Origin: Massospora cicadina
Lineage: Eukaryota; Entomophthoromycota; Entomophthoromycetes; Entomophthorales; Entomophthoraceae
NCBI GenBank assembly: GCA_022478985.1
Contig: JAKSZP010005262.1
Location: 366,502-430,501 of the forward strand
DNA: 64,000 nucleotides
Direction: 5' to 3'
Positions within the stretch are counted from its first letter, which is position 1, and each line of letters starts with the position of its first letter. The notes under the pieces are model-generated. The model was not told where the DNA came from. It made no database searches and saw nothing but the letters and a program-made list of their open reading frames with translations. The position numbers and the translations under genes were made by a program. Shown in pieces: positions 21,881 through 32,475 of the stretch.

Positions 21881-22356
21881 TGTCAGCACATCAGTTCTCA
21901 AACTGTAAGCTGAACTTTAAAAATGGACAAAAAGCTGGAAAACTAGTGAAATGGTCAATGAAGAAGAAAAGATAAAGTTCACAGGCTACTTTATTGAGGT
22001 ATAAAGATTCAAATTTTATAGGGAAAATGGGAACTCAGTGTCAAATAGACCTCCATGGTTCCTCATAATCAGATTCTCCCAAGACCTTCTGAGTTGACTG
22101 CTTCATAGATGCTCTCATTGTCTCTGTCAGCAATGTCCTCATGACTGCTTTGGTAAGAGCCACTCTTTTGTAATTTGTGAAGCTGAGGGTCTAATCCAGA
22201 AGACGTCTCCATCAGTTCTGTGCGCTTTTTGATTATTAATTAATTTTCTAACTTCTCCCTCAGATTTAGTTTTAATTAAGAGTACTTGATAGTTGAATTA
22301 TTGATATTTACTTTGGGAGTTAAAATCTCGATACTTTTATTGCCTCAAACCAAACA
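21881..22356 (-). repeat. 5' LTR of the minus-strand Ty3 element
   Basis: 476 bp, pairing with 6308-6785. Its plus-strand left end is TGTCAGCACATC next to the primer-binding site, and its right end is CAAACCAAACA. The following GTTAT is the second TSD copy. Confidence 0.75.
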
Positions 22357-22699
22357 GTTATAATAAAGAAATCCCTTACCAAAAATCTTTTTTTTCTCTC
22401 AATTTTCCCACTTTTTGATTGAACCATGATAAATTAAAGTAAAAAACACAACTCCACTCATTGTCAACCCTCCCCAGTCCCCTATGTTGATGAGCTCGAC
22501 GCCTGCTGCCCCCTCATGGGGCAGGGGGCGCCCCTCCTAATGTTTTTCACCCTCTGCCAAAATGCGCCTGGGCTAGTTCTACTAGCCCCCCAACTTGGCC
22601 GGTAGCTTTTTCCCGCCTAAAGACCTAGCTTTACACCTTGCCTGCACTCAGGTGATGCCCCGTTGCCCCCTAGTACTCCCTCGGAGAACCATGCATTTT

Positions 22700-23235
22700 G
22701 GCCTCTAGGTCAAATATGGCAAGTTGATCCCATATTCTGACCAACCTATCATTGAACTTGCCCAGGATCTTTTGCATCCTGCTGGCTTCATCAACTTCCG
22801 CCCCTTCAAGGGGTATTTTGACCTTGGCTTCTCTTGTGAAGCCAATGCAGTAGTCACAGCTATCATTCCCCTGGTGTTCCAGGGTGTACCCATCCCTACC
22901 ACTCAAACCCAATTGCCCACTGATACCACTTTAGTGGTTCAGTTCGCGGGCCTCCCTACCCACCTACCCCCCAATATTTTATACAATGAACTGTTGACCG
23001 GTTTGTTGGCATACAGTTTAGATCCCATCCTCCAATTTGTGGTTCCCATGGGAGCCTCCCGCCTTGCAGGCCCTCAGGCCTTTGCAACCATACATCCCAC
23101 TTCCCTGTAGGTTGCCCTCTCTATTCCCTCTTGCACCATCATTCCCTCTTCCCCAGACCATCCTTTCTGGGCCCGCGTGGATGTAGGGAGCACCATATGC
23201 CCTGTCTTGAACTAGACCATTTGAAATGGCGCTGT
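22700..23235 (+). pseudogene. ORF1 of LINE-like element B, copy 3
   Basis: The ORF at 22724-23110 includes QPIIELAQDLLHPAGFINF, FKGYFDLGF and VVQFAGLPTHLPPNILYNEL. After a stop at 23108 and a frameshift, a knuckle remnant ICPV...LDHLKWRCP appears at 23185-23235. The pattern, a domain with f..LP....l...L..GL followed by a CCHC knuckle, resembles ORF1 of the 6 kb LINE (ITFSNLPTTVDPESIKLALH, then CSWCNALGHLYNSC). The start near 22700 is not fixed. Likely an RNA-binding ORF1; a gag protein is the alternative. Confidence 0.5.
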
Positions 23236-24265
23236 CCCTCCAACTCCTAAGCCGCGGCCCTCACACCTGACTCATCACATGATGACCCAATAACCAACCT
23301 GGTTAATTTTTCCCTGGGGCGATTTCCTCTCCCCTCCTATCAAAAAGCCAGAATCTGCATCTGGCTTGCCCCAGCCAATCAGGAGCAGTGTCCTCAAGCC
23401 ACTTCTCCTCAAACAACCAATTGGGGGTCTAACTGGACTCCAGTTAATTTTAAGCCACACGTGCTTTATCCCAAACCATGCTCCTTATGCCAATACATTC
23501 TCCCAAATTAATTATCATAAACCAAAATCCCTGGAATTATTTTGATGAAGTCAATGAATCGAGTAAGCCTGTATCCGAATTGGTCAGCCCTCCTTGCTTT
23601 AAGGAGTTCATCATTGCCAACTATGCAGCCCAGTTCCCCCCTTTCTACTATGCGCCTCGCCCAGGTGCCCCCATATTCCAATCTGACCAACAGAATTCGA
23701 AGAGATATCTGTCACCCCTAATGATGTATCGCTTCAAAATGCCGCAAGTTTGTCTTTTAAGGTTTTATCAAAAGGCCTTGTCCCACCTCCCATAGACCCC
23801 GCGCTAACTTACCCACAAAAATGAGGATACCTCTGGCATTTCCACCTTGCCAACAATAATCTCAGAGCTTTGGCGCAACAAGTTAAGTTTAGCATGAGGA
23901 CCTGCCTCACCCCCTAAAATTATAGAAGTTGGTTCTTCCTTGCGCGACATCCGCCTTAGATGTGAGAAGTCCCTTGCCACTTATCTTTCTGACTGCCTTG
24001 GAAAAGGTATCCCTTGACCAGCTCCACTCCCCTACCTGGACCCCCACTCCCAAGATGCGCCTACGCCCTTGCTCTCTGCTTTGTGCCGCTGCCTATTGGA
24101 CACAGATGAGCTATCTCATCCTCCTGGTCCCCCCTCTCCCTCTGCTATGGTCAGCTAGCGGTTCTCGCTTCTGACTTGGTTGGTGTTTAGCTTTTGGTTT
24201 TTTATGTTGTTTGCAGGATCTTGGCCATGTTGTTTTACCATTTGGCATGGATTTTCTTTTGGTAG
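23236..24265 (+). other. 3' half of element B, no recognisable protein
   Basis: Open pieces exist at 23478-23795 and 23929-24174 and are proline-rich. Related DNA is seen in copies 1 and 2. No RT, endonuclease or other motif was found. Confidence 0.4.
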
Positions 24266-24739
24266 TTCTTGGAAGTGTCTGTCCCCTGGTCAGCATGCCT
24301 CAATTAAATTTAAGAAACCCCTTTTATCACTATAGTTTTCTTATTAGTATGTTTGCAAATCCAGTGGCCCCAAAAACAAAGAGATCAGCTTGTCCACAAT
24401 ATCTCTACCAAGTGGGCCATCAGTTGGCCATACAATGTTAAGGTTTGCAACCCACAATTTGAGTGAAAATTATCTTTAGATTATAAACTCGTCTAGATCT
24501 CCATTTTACAGAGAAATTCTCTTCAATGTGACTTAAGTATTAATAAAGTGATGTTTAATTAATTTTGGAAACCTTCAAGCGTTACAGGCAATACCCTTAC
24601 CACTGAATAGAAACTATTTGGCGAATTCTTTAATTGACCAGTACTCCTATATTTTTTTAAAAGGGTCTTTAAGTTTTTAAATGATAGAAGCGGTTCAACT
24701 AGCAGTGAAACCAGAAATGCCCAACCTATCTGAGCAAAG

Positions 24740-26900
24740 ATCTACCAGAAATTTAAGTAAAAAAGTTCAAGTGATTGTGAAACTGCAACAACTATTGGAA
24801 GATAAGCTGCAAAACCCCATTCAGAGTCCATGAGCCTCACCATTACTCTTGCCCTAAAAAAGGATGGTGGTCTTTGTATGGTGATAGACTAGCAACAGTT
24901 GGTGCAATCACAATGAGGGCAGTTACCCACATCCTCATATTGATGACTCCCTTTAATACTAGCAGTATTCCAATTTTTCACAACTATGTATTTTTCCAGC
25001 AGTTAATGTAATATTAAAATATCTTCCAAGGACAGAAAAATTGTATAATAAATTCAAGTGAAGAATTATGTAGGCCAATTTGTGTGCTAAGAGTTATAAA
25101 ATATCTTCTTGTACCAAAAGTCTCAAAAAGGAATATTGAGGGACCTAAAATTGTCTGCATAATGGTATAAGTAGTTGTCGTTATGTTGTTTATTTGTAGT
25201 TTCAATGACTGTCTAAAGCTTCTATTAATACTCTTTCAAATGACTGTGAGACGCATCATTGATCTTGAAATCACCTAGTGAATTTTTACAAAGATCTATA
25301 GTGTTTTTGGGTCACAATTATACTCAAAAAGCTTGTCCACTACCTGTCAAGTTCAAATTCATCTAAAAAAGCTCTTGTCCAAACAACATCACCATGTACA
25401 AGTGGTCCTCAGGATAATTACTTAAAGACAATCTATCCCCCTACTTTGCTAAGCTAGCCATTACATTGGTATATTACTCCACAAAAAACCCTTTCTATTG
25501 AGAGTGTCAACAGTAGTCCTTTGACTCTTTGAGAAATGTTCTTAAAACAGCCCCTATAATGATGCACCCTAAATTTGCATACCTTATATTACTGTTCATG
25601 TACATAATTGACAATGCAATATGGGGCTACCTTACCGCAGTTTAATTCAAACCAAGTCAGATATAGCATTCTATAGTTCACCTAAACTTTAATTAAGGCA
25701 GAAAGATATTACAGAGTTATAAAAAGTAAATGTTTATCTGTACTGTTAGCTAAAAGGCATTTGATCCCTTTCTATATGTATAACACTTTACTATTTTGAC
25801 CAAATTATGCTTTTCTTAGGTGGTTGTAACATATTAAGGATCATGATGGGAGGCTTGCACAATGGGTTCTAGATTTTCAGAACTATGACTTTTAATTGTC
25901 ACCTTGTGGTTGCTTTATATACTAGTGTTTATGGTCTGTCCCAGTTATCTATACTAGCACTATATGCTTCTGAAGAGACATGGATATATAACTAATTGAT
26001 GGCCTAATATGGGATCTAGAAGCCCCTGAAGTTCATGTGAGACTGAAGAGAATAATCATCCTAACATGTATCAAATGAAATTCTATATATCCAGATCTGG
26101 GGCGTCCTGATTACCCTCTACGTACATCCCTTGACTATGACTTCTACAACAATAGAGGTTCATACTACCGTTATACATACAGCGTTCTTATAAGACCTAA
26201 TAATGGCTTAAAGATCAAAGATATTGGAGGGCTTGAATTATTTCTCCCGCAATGTCCATGACGCCTGCCTCAGGTGTGCCCAACATGGTCCTTTCAACCC
26301 TATTTGACAGTATTAAGAAGCAGTACCCACCATCTAGTACTAAAAAAAGAAGCAGTACCCACATCATTATTTTCCAATGTCATTATTAATATGATCAGGC
26401 CTTTATTGACTTCAATGTATGGCAATTTGTATTTTTCCTTTTCAATAGATCATTTTAATAAATAGGAAGAGGCCACATCAGTAGTCTTATTGACAGATAA
26501 GGCTATTGCCTCTTTTTTGTATAATTTATACTTCACCCAACATGGCAGGCCAAAAGTCCTTCTGTCCATAAAAAATGAAAGCTTTATGCCTCAGTGGTGA
26601 CTGAACTCAATTTTCTAATGGAGACTTTATAAGCTTTTTGATGCTCCTGATTATCACTCTACTAATGAGGCAGTAATTCAAGTGAATAATATCCTCAATT
26701 ATATACTTTGTAAGTTAGTCATATGACACATCTAGGTGTCTCATACTTTTTCCTGTGGCTTTGTTTGCTTAATAATTTTAGTTATCAACATATCATTAAG
26801 ATGTCCCCATCTAAAGCACTTTATACTTGGGACTCCTTCTTACTCTCCAGCGTCCATCCCAAATACTAAATTATAAAATCTTGATAACGCTAATTTTGTT
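24740..26900 (+). pseudogene. degenerate Ty3 pol (RT, RNase H, integrase)
   Basis: Remnants occur in the right order. RT start: LTIT, LALKKDGGLCMV, and D followed by a stop then QQL at 24838-24900, with the conserved Arg codon as TGT. RNase H end: HDGRLAQWVLDFQNYDF at 25842-25892. Zinc finger: NVHDACLRCAQHGP at 26249-26290. Integrase core: GNLYFSFSIDHFNK, a stop, then EEATS at 26424-26480, with TQHGRPKVL at 26538-26562. KMSPSKALYTWD lies at 26800-26835. Large parts are missing. It may be the outermost element of the left nest. Confidence 0.7.
26330..26346 (+). mobile_element. 17 bp LINE 3'-end insertion
   Basis: The insert CCATCTAGTACTAAAAA is flanked by perfect 15 bp repeats AAGAAGCAGTACCCA at 26315-26329 and 26347-26361. 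It is identical to the minus-strand insert at 3006-3022 and matches the last bases of the 6 kb LINE with one difference. It interrupts the integrase remnant of the degenerate Ty3 pol. Confidence 0.8.
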
Positions 26901-27807
26901 ATGATAAGATTTTCAGATGAGAACTTTATATGCAATCTCTTGTAGCAAGGTCTTTAGGTGTTATTAGCCATAAGTGAATGAACAAATAGTGCTCATAAAC
27001 AGTATATCCAGAATACCAATTTAAGTATAAGGTGCTCTACTGCAACCATCGCCTTAATTATTGATCTCATAAGATAGATGTCCTATGGTCTATAAACTTT
27101 TGTGTAATATATTGGTGAGGATATTATATCTCTGTAGCATCTGTCCACATGGGGCTTGTCATTAACCAAGTTTATAAGTGAATAGCTTTTGGTTATGTGC
27201 ACCATAGCACAATCAAAAGATTACTTTAGGAGAGACAATAATATAATAATTTGTCAAAAGACAAGTTATTTCTGAGCTGAACTTTAAACCATGGAAATTA
27301 ACACCTCAAGGAGTTCATTGATCAAACCCAAAATGCAGTGGTGTAAAAGGCACATTTTTTGGAATATCCCAAACTAAGCCCTTATTATTTAGTCACTCAC
27401 AAACTAAATAAAAAGCTCCCATAAGAATGGTAAAGATCTTGTAGCGCAAAGACATGACATTTGGAATGGAAGCCTGTCCATGCTAAACTTATAGATATCT
27501 TTAAATTTTGATAAAAGAAAGTACACTCATATCGAAAAATTATAATTCTAACAACATATTTTTAGCGACCACTAAGGTAATAAACATGATGAATTTAAAA
27601 AAATAAGAATAGTTTACTTCATAAAGAACCAGCTGACAAATCGAGGTTTTAAAAATTACTGCTTATATTCCATATATTCATCACATTTTATTTTCCACCT
27701 TAACCCTTTTTTGCTATTAAAGTTTCTGCAAATAGGTATTTTGACTAGCTATTTAATTTAAGTTCTCACCCTTTTTTCAATTATTATTCTCGTGGTTTTT
27801 ATAAAGT

Positions 27808-27944
27808 ATTAGAGGTGGGTGACTTTAGGAAAAATAAACCATATCAAGAACTTTTCTAACCAGTGAAGGTTTAAAACTAGTATTGAACAAAACCTGTACT
27901 AGGGTGAAGCAGGAAATAAACTGCCAGGCTAACCACCCTTATTT
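27808..27944 (-). mobile_element. SINE family 1, copy 3
   Basis: On the minus strand it runs from AAGGGTGGTTAGCCTGGCAG to CCACCTC, with AACCTTCACTGG in the middle matching the other copies. Flanks CGTGGTTTTTATAA (27791-27804) and CATGGTTTTTTAATAA (27945-27960) are an imperfect TSD. Confidence 0.7.
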
Positions 27945-28344
27945 CATGGTTTTTTAATAATTGACACAGATTAAGATATACAGCTATGTGCTGGAGTGGA
28001 AAACTAATATATCCAAGTGTTAACAGTAATAATCCTTATAGATCTACTAGATGTTTAAATTTCATTATAGATTCAGATTATAAAAGAATATTTTATAAAT
28101 ACAATTTTACTTAAACATTAGTTCAATAAACTATCTTTAGTTACCAGCTAAAATTTCTTTATAGCTCATGCCAAATACTTGATGATATCTAATAATTATT
28201 GTATTATTTAATATTACCAACACTTCAGTACAATAAACTAGTTTTTGGTAATCTAGATATATAGTTTGATTGGATTAATTACAAAATTAGAATAAAAAAT
28301 TAGATATTGATAATTTTTTTAGTTAAAATATCTTTACTTTTAAA

Positions 28345-28482
28345 TTGAAGTTTTTGAGGATTGGTAGCAAAGTAGGGTGGTTTCTGCTCCGCTCTGGGTC
28401 AGGTTTTGATTGACACAAGTTTGAAGCCAGAACAGACTAGAAACTCGGCTTGGTATATTTGTCCCAAGGTCAACCCACCTCG
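28345..28482 (+). mobile_element. SINE family 1, copy 4
   Basis: 138 bp, with a perfect 12 bp TSD TTTACTTTTAAA at 28333-28344 and 28483-28494. An A box TAGCAAAGTAGG (28365-28376) fits TRGCNNAGYNGG at every position. A B-box match GTTTGAAGC (28419-28427) lies 54 bp downstream. The 3' end is GTCCCAAGGTCAACCCACCT. This copy has the best-preserved pol III promoter of the family. It faces copy 3 head-to-head about 400 bp away. Confidence 0.85.
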
Positions 28483-28494
28483 TTTACTTTTAAA

Positions 28495-29282
28495 AATGCT
28501 GTTTTTAAAAGTATAGACCAAAAAAAGTTGCAACAAATGGATATAGTCTGGGATACAGCCACAAAACTTATGGCAAACACATTTTTTAAACATGAGCCAT
28601 TTTTATGTTCAATATAGAAACTAGTGATTTAAAAAACTCAAAATTTAATCTAAGAGAAATGTAATAGAAAAGCAAACAGAGATTATAAGTCATGTATAGA
28701 CTTTTATTGAAATGCTTAGAGAAGTAATCCTGCAAAACCTTAAAGAAAATCCCAAATCTATAAACTACAACAAAAAATACAACGCTTGTTACAGTAAGTA
28801 TTACAAAAAAATTTAATAGATATACTCTATAACTAGCGGTTAAAAATTAAATTGGACCTAATGGTTTAGCACATACAGTGTGACAAACATATGAGACAAC
28901 TTTTGCTTAACTTTTCTGTATGCTTTAGTTTATTAATTGTTTTTCAGACTATAGCTCCTTTTGAAAACGCTCCCCACTAAACTAACATTTTACTAGAGTT
29001 TAGTTATTAAAACTGAGAAAAAATTCATCTTTATGTTAGGCCTGTCTGAAACATAACACCATCCAAACATGTCTTTCACCATAAAAGACCTTCAATGTCA
29101 TATTTTGGACTTTTAACCCATCTGTTCTATGACTCTCTATCAAACTGACGATATGTTACCAAAGAGATATTAATCTCGCTCTACATTATAAAGTTCTAAA
29201 TGGAGCCAGGTCATAAAGTAGAGCGTCTTTAGCAGAAGTTTGAGGATTTTCTGGGGAATGGTGCACCAAATTAATAAGAAAT
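28495..29282. other. AT-rich region, no recognisable gene
   Basis: Only short ORFs without motifs are present. Nothing else is supported. Confidence 0.4.
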
Positions 29283-29778
29283 AAGGCTGTCAAGTTCTGA
29301 TATGACTGGATGATAAGACCTACGTAGCTATGATGGAATTGGCAAGGTTGGCCAAACTGAGTAGTATGAATATTGATGAAATCACCTTGACCTAAGGCAT
29401 TAGGGTGATACTGAGCCTTGACCAAATATAGTGTATCGCCTACAAATTAGGCAATAAGGCAATGTCAGCATATGACAAATAATTAGTATATCACCTTGAA
29501 CTAAGGCAATAATGAAATTAATAATTAGTAGACTCTGGCAGAACCATGAGTATATGGCGGAAATGAATAGTCTAAACAAAAGGGTTGGTATCTTCTGAAG
29601 CCACCAATATATAAATGAGATGAAATTTTTCAAGAAGAGGATTGTTAGTAGAAGAGAGCAAGCTGAACAGGGAGTATCCACTGAAAATTTTATATTAAAT
29701 AAAGTAGTGCCATCAGAGCATTAGCTCCATAATTTATTAAGTTTATTACTTAAGTTCAAGGATGACAATCTTCATATC

Positions 29779-30776
29779 TGTTAGACAATTACAATTCTGA
29801 TGTTGTATTAAGAGTGATTTGGGTTTCAATAAGTAACATCAGACAAAAGACCCTATCCAATTCTCTGTGGAACCCTTTGAATTGGGAAAATACTTTTAAT
29901 AATAATAAAACTTAGCAAAAAAGCTCAAGTTTTTGTACCAGGGGTATTCCAAATCATTGATGGAACCAAGGGAGCCATTTTGAAGGTCCCCACCTTACAA
30001 CTATTCTTTTCAAACTACACCATGAAGGCCGGCCTCTTTTATAGGGTCAGAGGGGGTCCAACAAGGTGAAAATATTTTCCGCCTTCTGATTTGACTAAAC
30101 ATATAAAATCCATTCCTCATGGTTCATCTTCCTGGTGGTCACTTCCCCATCTTCCTTTGCATTGAATTAAGGTAAGTCTTGACTGATCAAATAGGTTGAA
30201 TCCCAATAGTTCCTATTTTGGTAATTACTAAGCAATTCAAACTTCAATCCTTGACATCTAAATATTATCATGGACTTTTCAAGAAAGTTCACCTTTTATC
30301 CCCTCACCAAACCTATTTAAATTTTAAATTTTATTCGAGTTTTTAAATTTTATTTGAGGTGGGCCAACCTGGGGACGGTACCGCACCAATTAGGGAAGTG
30401 AAGAAGATGGGAAAGGAGGATAAAACCCAGAAAACCTCCATGCGCGGTGTAAGATAGGCCAGGAACTCCATGGACCGCCTTTGCTATTCGCTATCTCAGT
30501 TTGGGGCATTGGCGTGCAAAACCAACACAGTCAAAATCGTCCCCTACCCAAAGTCCATTACTGGGATCAAACTTGGGAGGCAGTGGCCCTCACCAAACCT
30601 ATTAAAATATATGTACCCAACTTTTTAGTATTAACTTCTAAAGTTTTATTATTCTACTAATGGTGAAAAATCCCCTTTATGTTACTTTAGCAGTAAAGAT
30701 CAAATTTTTCCTGAATTTTGTTGAAATCTGGGGCAAAATAGCACCAGTGAGCATACACTCTTCCCTGATTCCAACA
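29779..30776 (+). mobile_element. solo LTR nested in an LTR (carries a SINE)
   Basis: It starts TGTTAGACAATT and ends CCAACA, with flanking ATATC (29774-29778) and TTATC (30777-30781). It is about 710 bp without the SINE and its TSD. The ends resemble those of the minus-strand Ty3 LTR (TGTTAG...CCAACA). No coding region is present, so a solo LTR is the best reading; strand is not determined from coding content. Confidence 0.6.
30318..30586 (-). mobile_element. SINE family 2, copy 1
   Basis: 269 bp, with a perfect 17 bp TSD CCCTCACCAAACCTATT at 30301-30317 and 30587-30603. The minus strand starts CCACTGCCTCCCAAGTTTGA, so a B-box-like AGTTTGATCCC lies only about 14 bp from its 5' end and no A box is present. 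It ends CCAGGTTGGCCCACCTC, followed by repeats of AATAAAATTTAAA. The 3' segment resembles SINE family 1 and LINE-like element B. Confidence 0.85.
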
Positions 30777-30861
30777 TTATCGTTGGTCCTATTGCTTAGT
30801 GGGATTAACCCTGTGCAAAACCCCTTGGCGTATCTCCTCTATACTGCCAAAAATATAACAA

Positions 30862-30878
30862 TGGTGCTCATTACAGGG
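30862..30878 (+). promoter_or_regulatory. primer-binding site, 29 kb Ty3 element
   Basis: TGGTGCTCATTACAGGG begins one base after the LTR end. Matching sequences occupy the same site in three other elements. TGG complements a tRNA CCA end. Confidence 0.65.
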
Positions 30879-30989
30879 TGCCCATTGATCAATCACAAAA
30901 AAGATAAAAATTTCTCCAGTTGCCAGCCCTGTTACATCAGGCTTGCTTTGACAAGGGATCTTCACGACATGCTGCACTAGTCAAATATA

Positions 30990-32040
30990 CAGAACCTAAA
31001 CTTGACTTGGATGCTGTGCTCAAAAGGCAGTATGAGCTTCTTTAGGAAGTTTGTTTTGTTAAGCTGCCTCTATTTGATCACAATGGGGATATTTATGGGT
31101 TCTTTAATTGATTTGAGTTTGTGATGGAGGCAACCTCAGATTGGCATAAAGCAAAACTGTTGATATCCACCTTGGATGTTATATGTGCTGACCAATTCCT
31201 CTGCTATCTTCCAAACAGTTCCGCTATATACCAAGAACTGAAGGAGACTGTACTGCGGTTGTTCAAAGGATTTGCTAAGATGTTGCAGCGAAAGGCTGAG
31301 TTCTTGACCATTGGATTTTAGCGCAATGAGATCCTCACTGCATTTGATGATTGATTTACAGTGAAAGCCATCGTGTTAATTGGGGCAGGGACTTTATCTG
31401 AATCTGACATGTGCATTGCGATGACCTCTGCAGTGAAGCCATACTGAAAGCTTTACAATGTCTTGACCCAAGTTTAGACGATGACGTACACCTGCTTAAA
31501 ATTGTTCCGTTTTTGCGCCATCTATCAGCTACCTTACCTCTACCCAATACAGAGCGGAAAAATACTGCAGCCATCACCAAACCTGCTCATTCAGGGGAAT
31601 TCGCCCATCTGGTTCATATTCCGCCACGTTACACCCAGAAGTTCAACTTCCTCCCCAGACCTGCTTATTGTCAACAGCCCAACTACTGACCTGGGCCTAA
31701 TTATGGCGATTGCCCACAATCAAATTATTAGCAATGCCCATCTTATCTATAATCAAGGATAAAGGCCCTATGTGGGTAAACTATTTTAGATGAAGTCACC
31801 CTGGAAACTTTCCAAGAAGTTGCACAAGTCGTCTTGTCCATCACGGACAGTAGGAACAGTACTATCAGGGAAAAGCCAGAAAGTAGTAGTGACAGGTCTC
31901 TCTACCTCCGCTATCCCATTCCAAACGATTCACCTGAATTTAACACCATATATTCTGCTGAAGTCCCTCCATACAATGATGCATTCCTGTTTCAGCAACC
32001 AGTTGGGGGGTGAATGTATTGATATGAACATAAGCTAAAG
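30990..32040 (+). pseudogene. Ty3 gag (29 kb element)
   Basis: A conserved stretch around 31088-31175 (GDIYGFFN, a stop, FEFVMEATSDWHKAKLLIST) matches GNMHGYFKRFRFAMERALD at 43640 and the decayed reading at 45290, so it is a gag domain shared by the three related elements. ORFs at 31121-31321 and 31411-31689 are pieces. A knuckle is not clearly seen. Confidence 0.65.
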
Positions 32041-32329
32041 TTGCGGTGGAAGAAGTATCTTTGATGCAGCCTAAGATGTACGCTTGTCAAATGTTTGTCC
32101 AAGTTTCCCTTGACAAATTAGACCTTCTTCATAAGAACCTTTCTTTCAGGGAGTAAACGTCATCCTTACGATCAACACTATCATCAAAGAATACCCCAAG
32201 CTTGGTGAGGAGATTGTGAGTTTCCTTGGGAATGGAAAAGTCTTTAAATGTTCATGCCTTAACCAGTCGAGTAACATCATATTCAGAATGCATATACTGT
32301 GACATTGTTGTAGCCAAAACATGAGTTCA

Positions 32330-32475
32330 TATGATAATAAATAAGTGTGCCCCAGTCAACATAGTTTTTACTAAGTTGGTGGAAAAGTTGACACTAAACC
32401 TTGATGTAGATCATCGCATGGTGTATGGGACTGCTGGAGCGGTAAACACGGTCTCAGAAGGAGCTTAAAGTGCAA
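32330..32475 (+). pseudogene. Ty3 aspartic protease (29 kb element)
   Basis: VPVNIVFTKLVEKLTLNLDV then DHRMVYGTAGAVNTVSEGA matches the protease regions at 46519 and 57700. The Asp-containing active-site triad itself is disrupted. Protease would mature Gag-Pol. Confidence 0.7.

Larger units (their letters stand above)
6308..22356 (-). mobile_element. Ty3/gypsy LTR retrotransposon, minus strand
   Basis: LTRs at 6308-6785 (478 bp) and 21881-22356 (476 bp) share their ends: TGTTAG and TGTCAG at the left, CCAACA and CAAACA at the right in plus-strand reading. The flanking 5 bp are ATTAT (6303-6307) and GTTAT (22357-22361), a TSD with one change. On the minus strand the order is LTR, primer-binding site, gag with zinc knuckle, RT, RNase H, integrase, LTR. 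Two insertions interrupt it: a chromovirus (13642-21142) in gag and LINE-like element B (7119-9036) in the end of the integrase. Confidence 0.8.
22378..24311 (+). mobile_element. ORF1-only LINE-like element B, copy 3
   Basis: This 1934 bp element has duplications AAGAAATCCCTT (22366-22377) and AAGAAACCCCTT (24312-24323), 11 of 12 identical. It is the GC-richest and best preserved copy. It holds ORF1 with a zinc knuckle and about 1 kb of further sequence, then the common 3' end GTCCCCTGGTCAGCATGCCT followed by CAATTAAATTTAAG. No endonuclease or RT motif is present. It sits in the 3' LTR of the deleted LTR element. Confidence 0.7.
3100..24530 (+). mobile_element. deleted LTR element, split by nested insertions
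   Basis: A 5' LTR (about 3100-3640) has homology to three separated blocks: 5945-6307, 22362-22377 and 24324 to about 24530. Put in order, these blocks collinearly match the 5' LTR (for example GCTGTATCTAACAAAGGAACCCC against GTGCTAATTAT...AATAAAGAAA...CCCC). The 3' LTR was therefore entered by the minus-strand Ty3 element and by a LINE-like element. Apart from the LINE-like copy at about 4030-5872, only some 460 bp of internal sequence remains, so the element lost its pol. The exact outer ends and TSD were not found. Confidence 0.55.
29288..30860 (+). repeat. 5' LTR, with solo-LTR insertion
   Basis: It matches the 570 bp LTR at 35765-36334 in two blocks, 29288-29778 and 30777-30860. The intervening 998 bp is a separate insertion. 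It ends ATATAACA directly before the primer-binding site. Confidence 0.8.
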
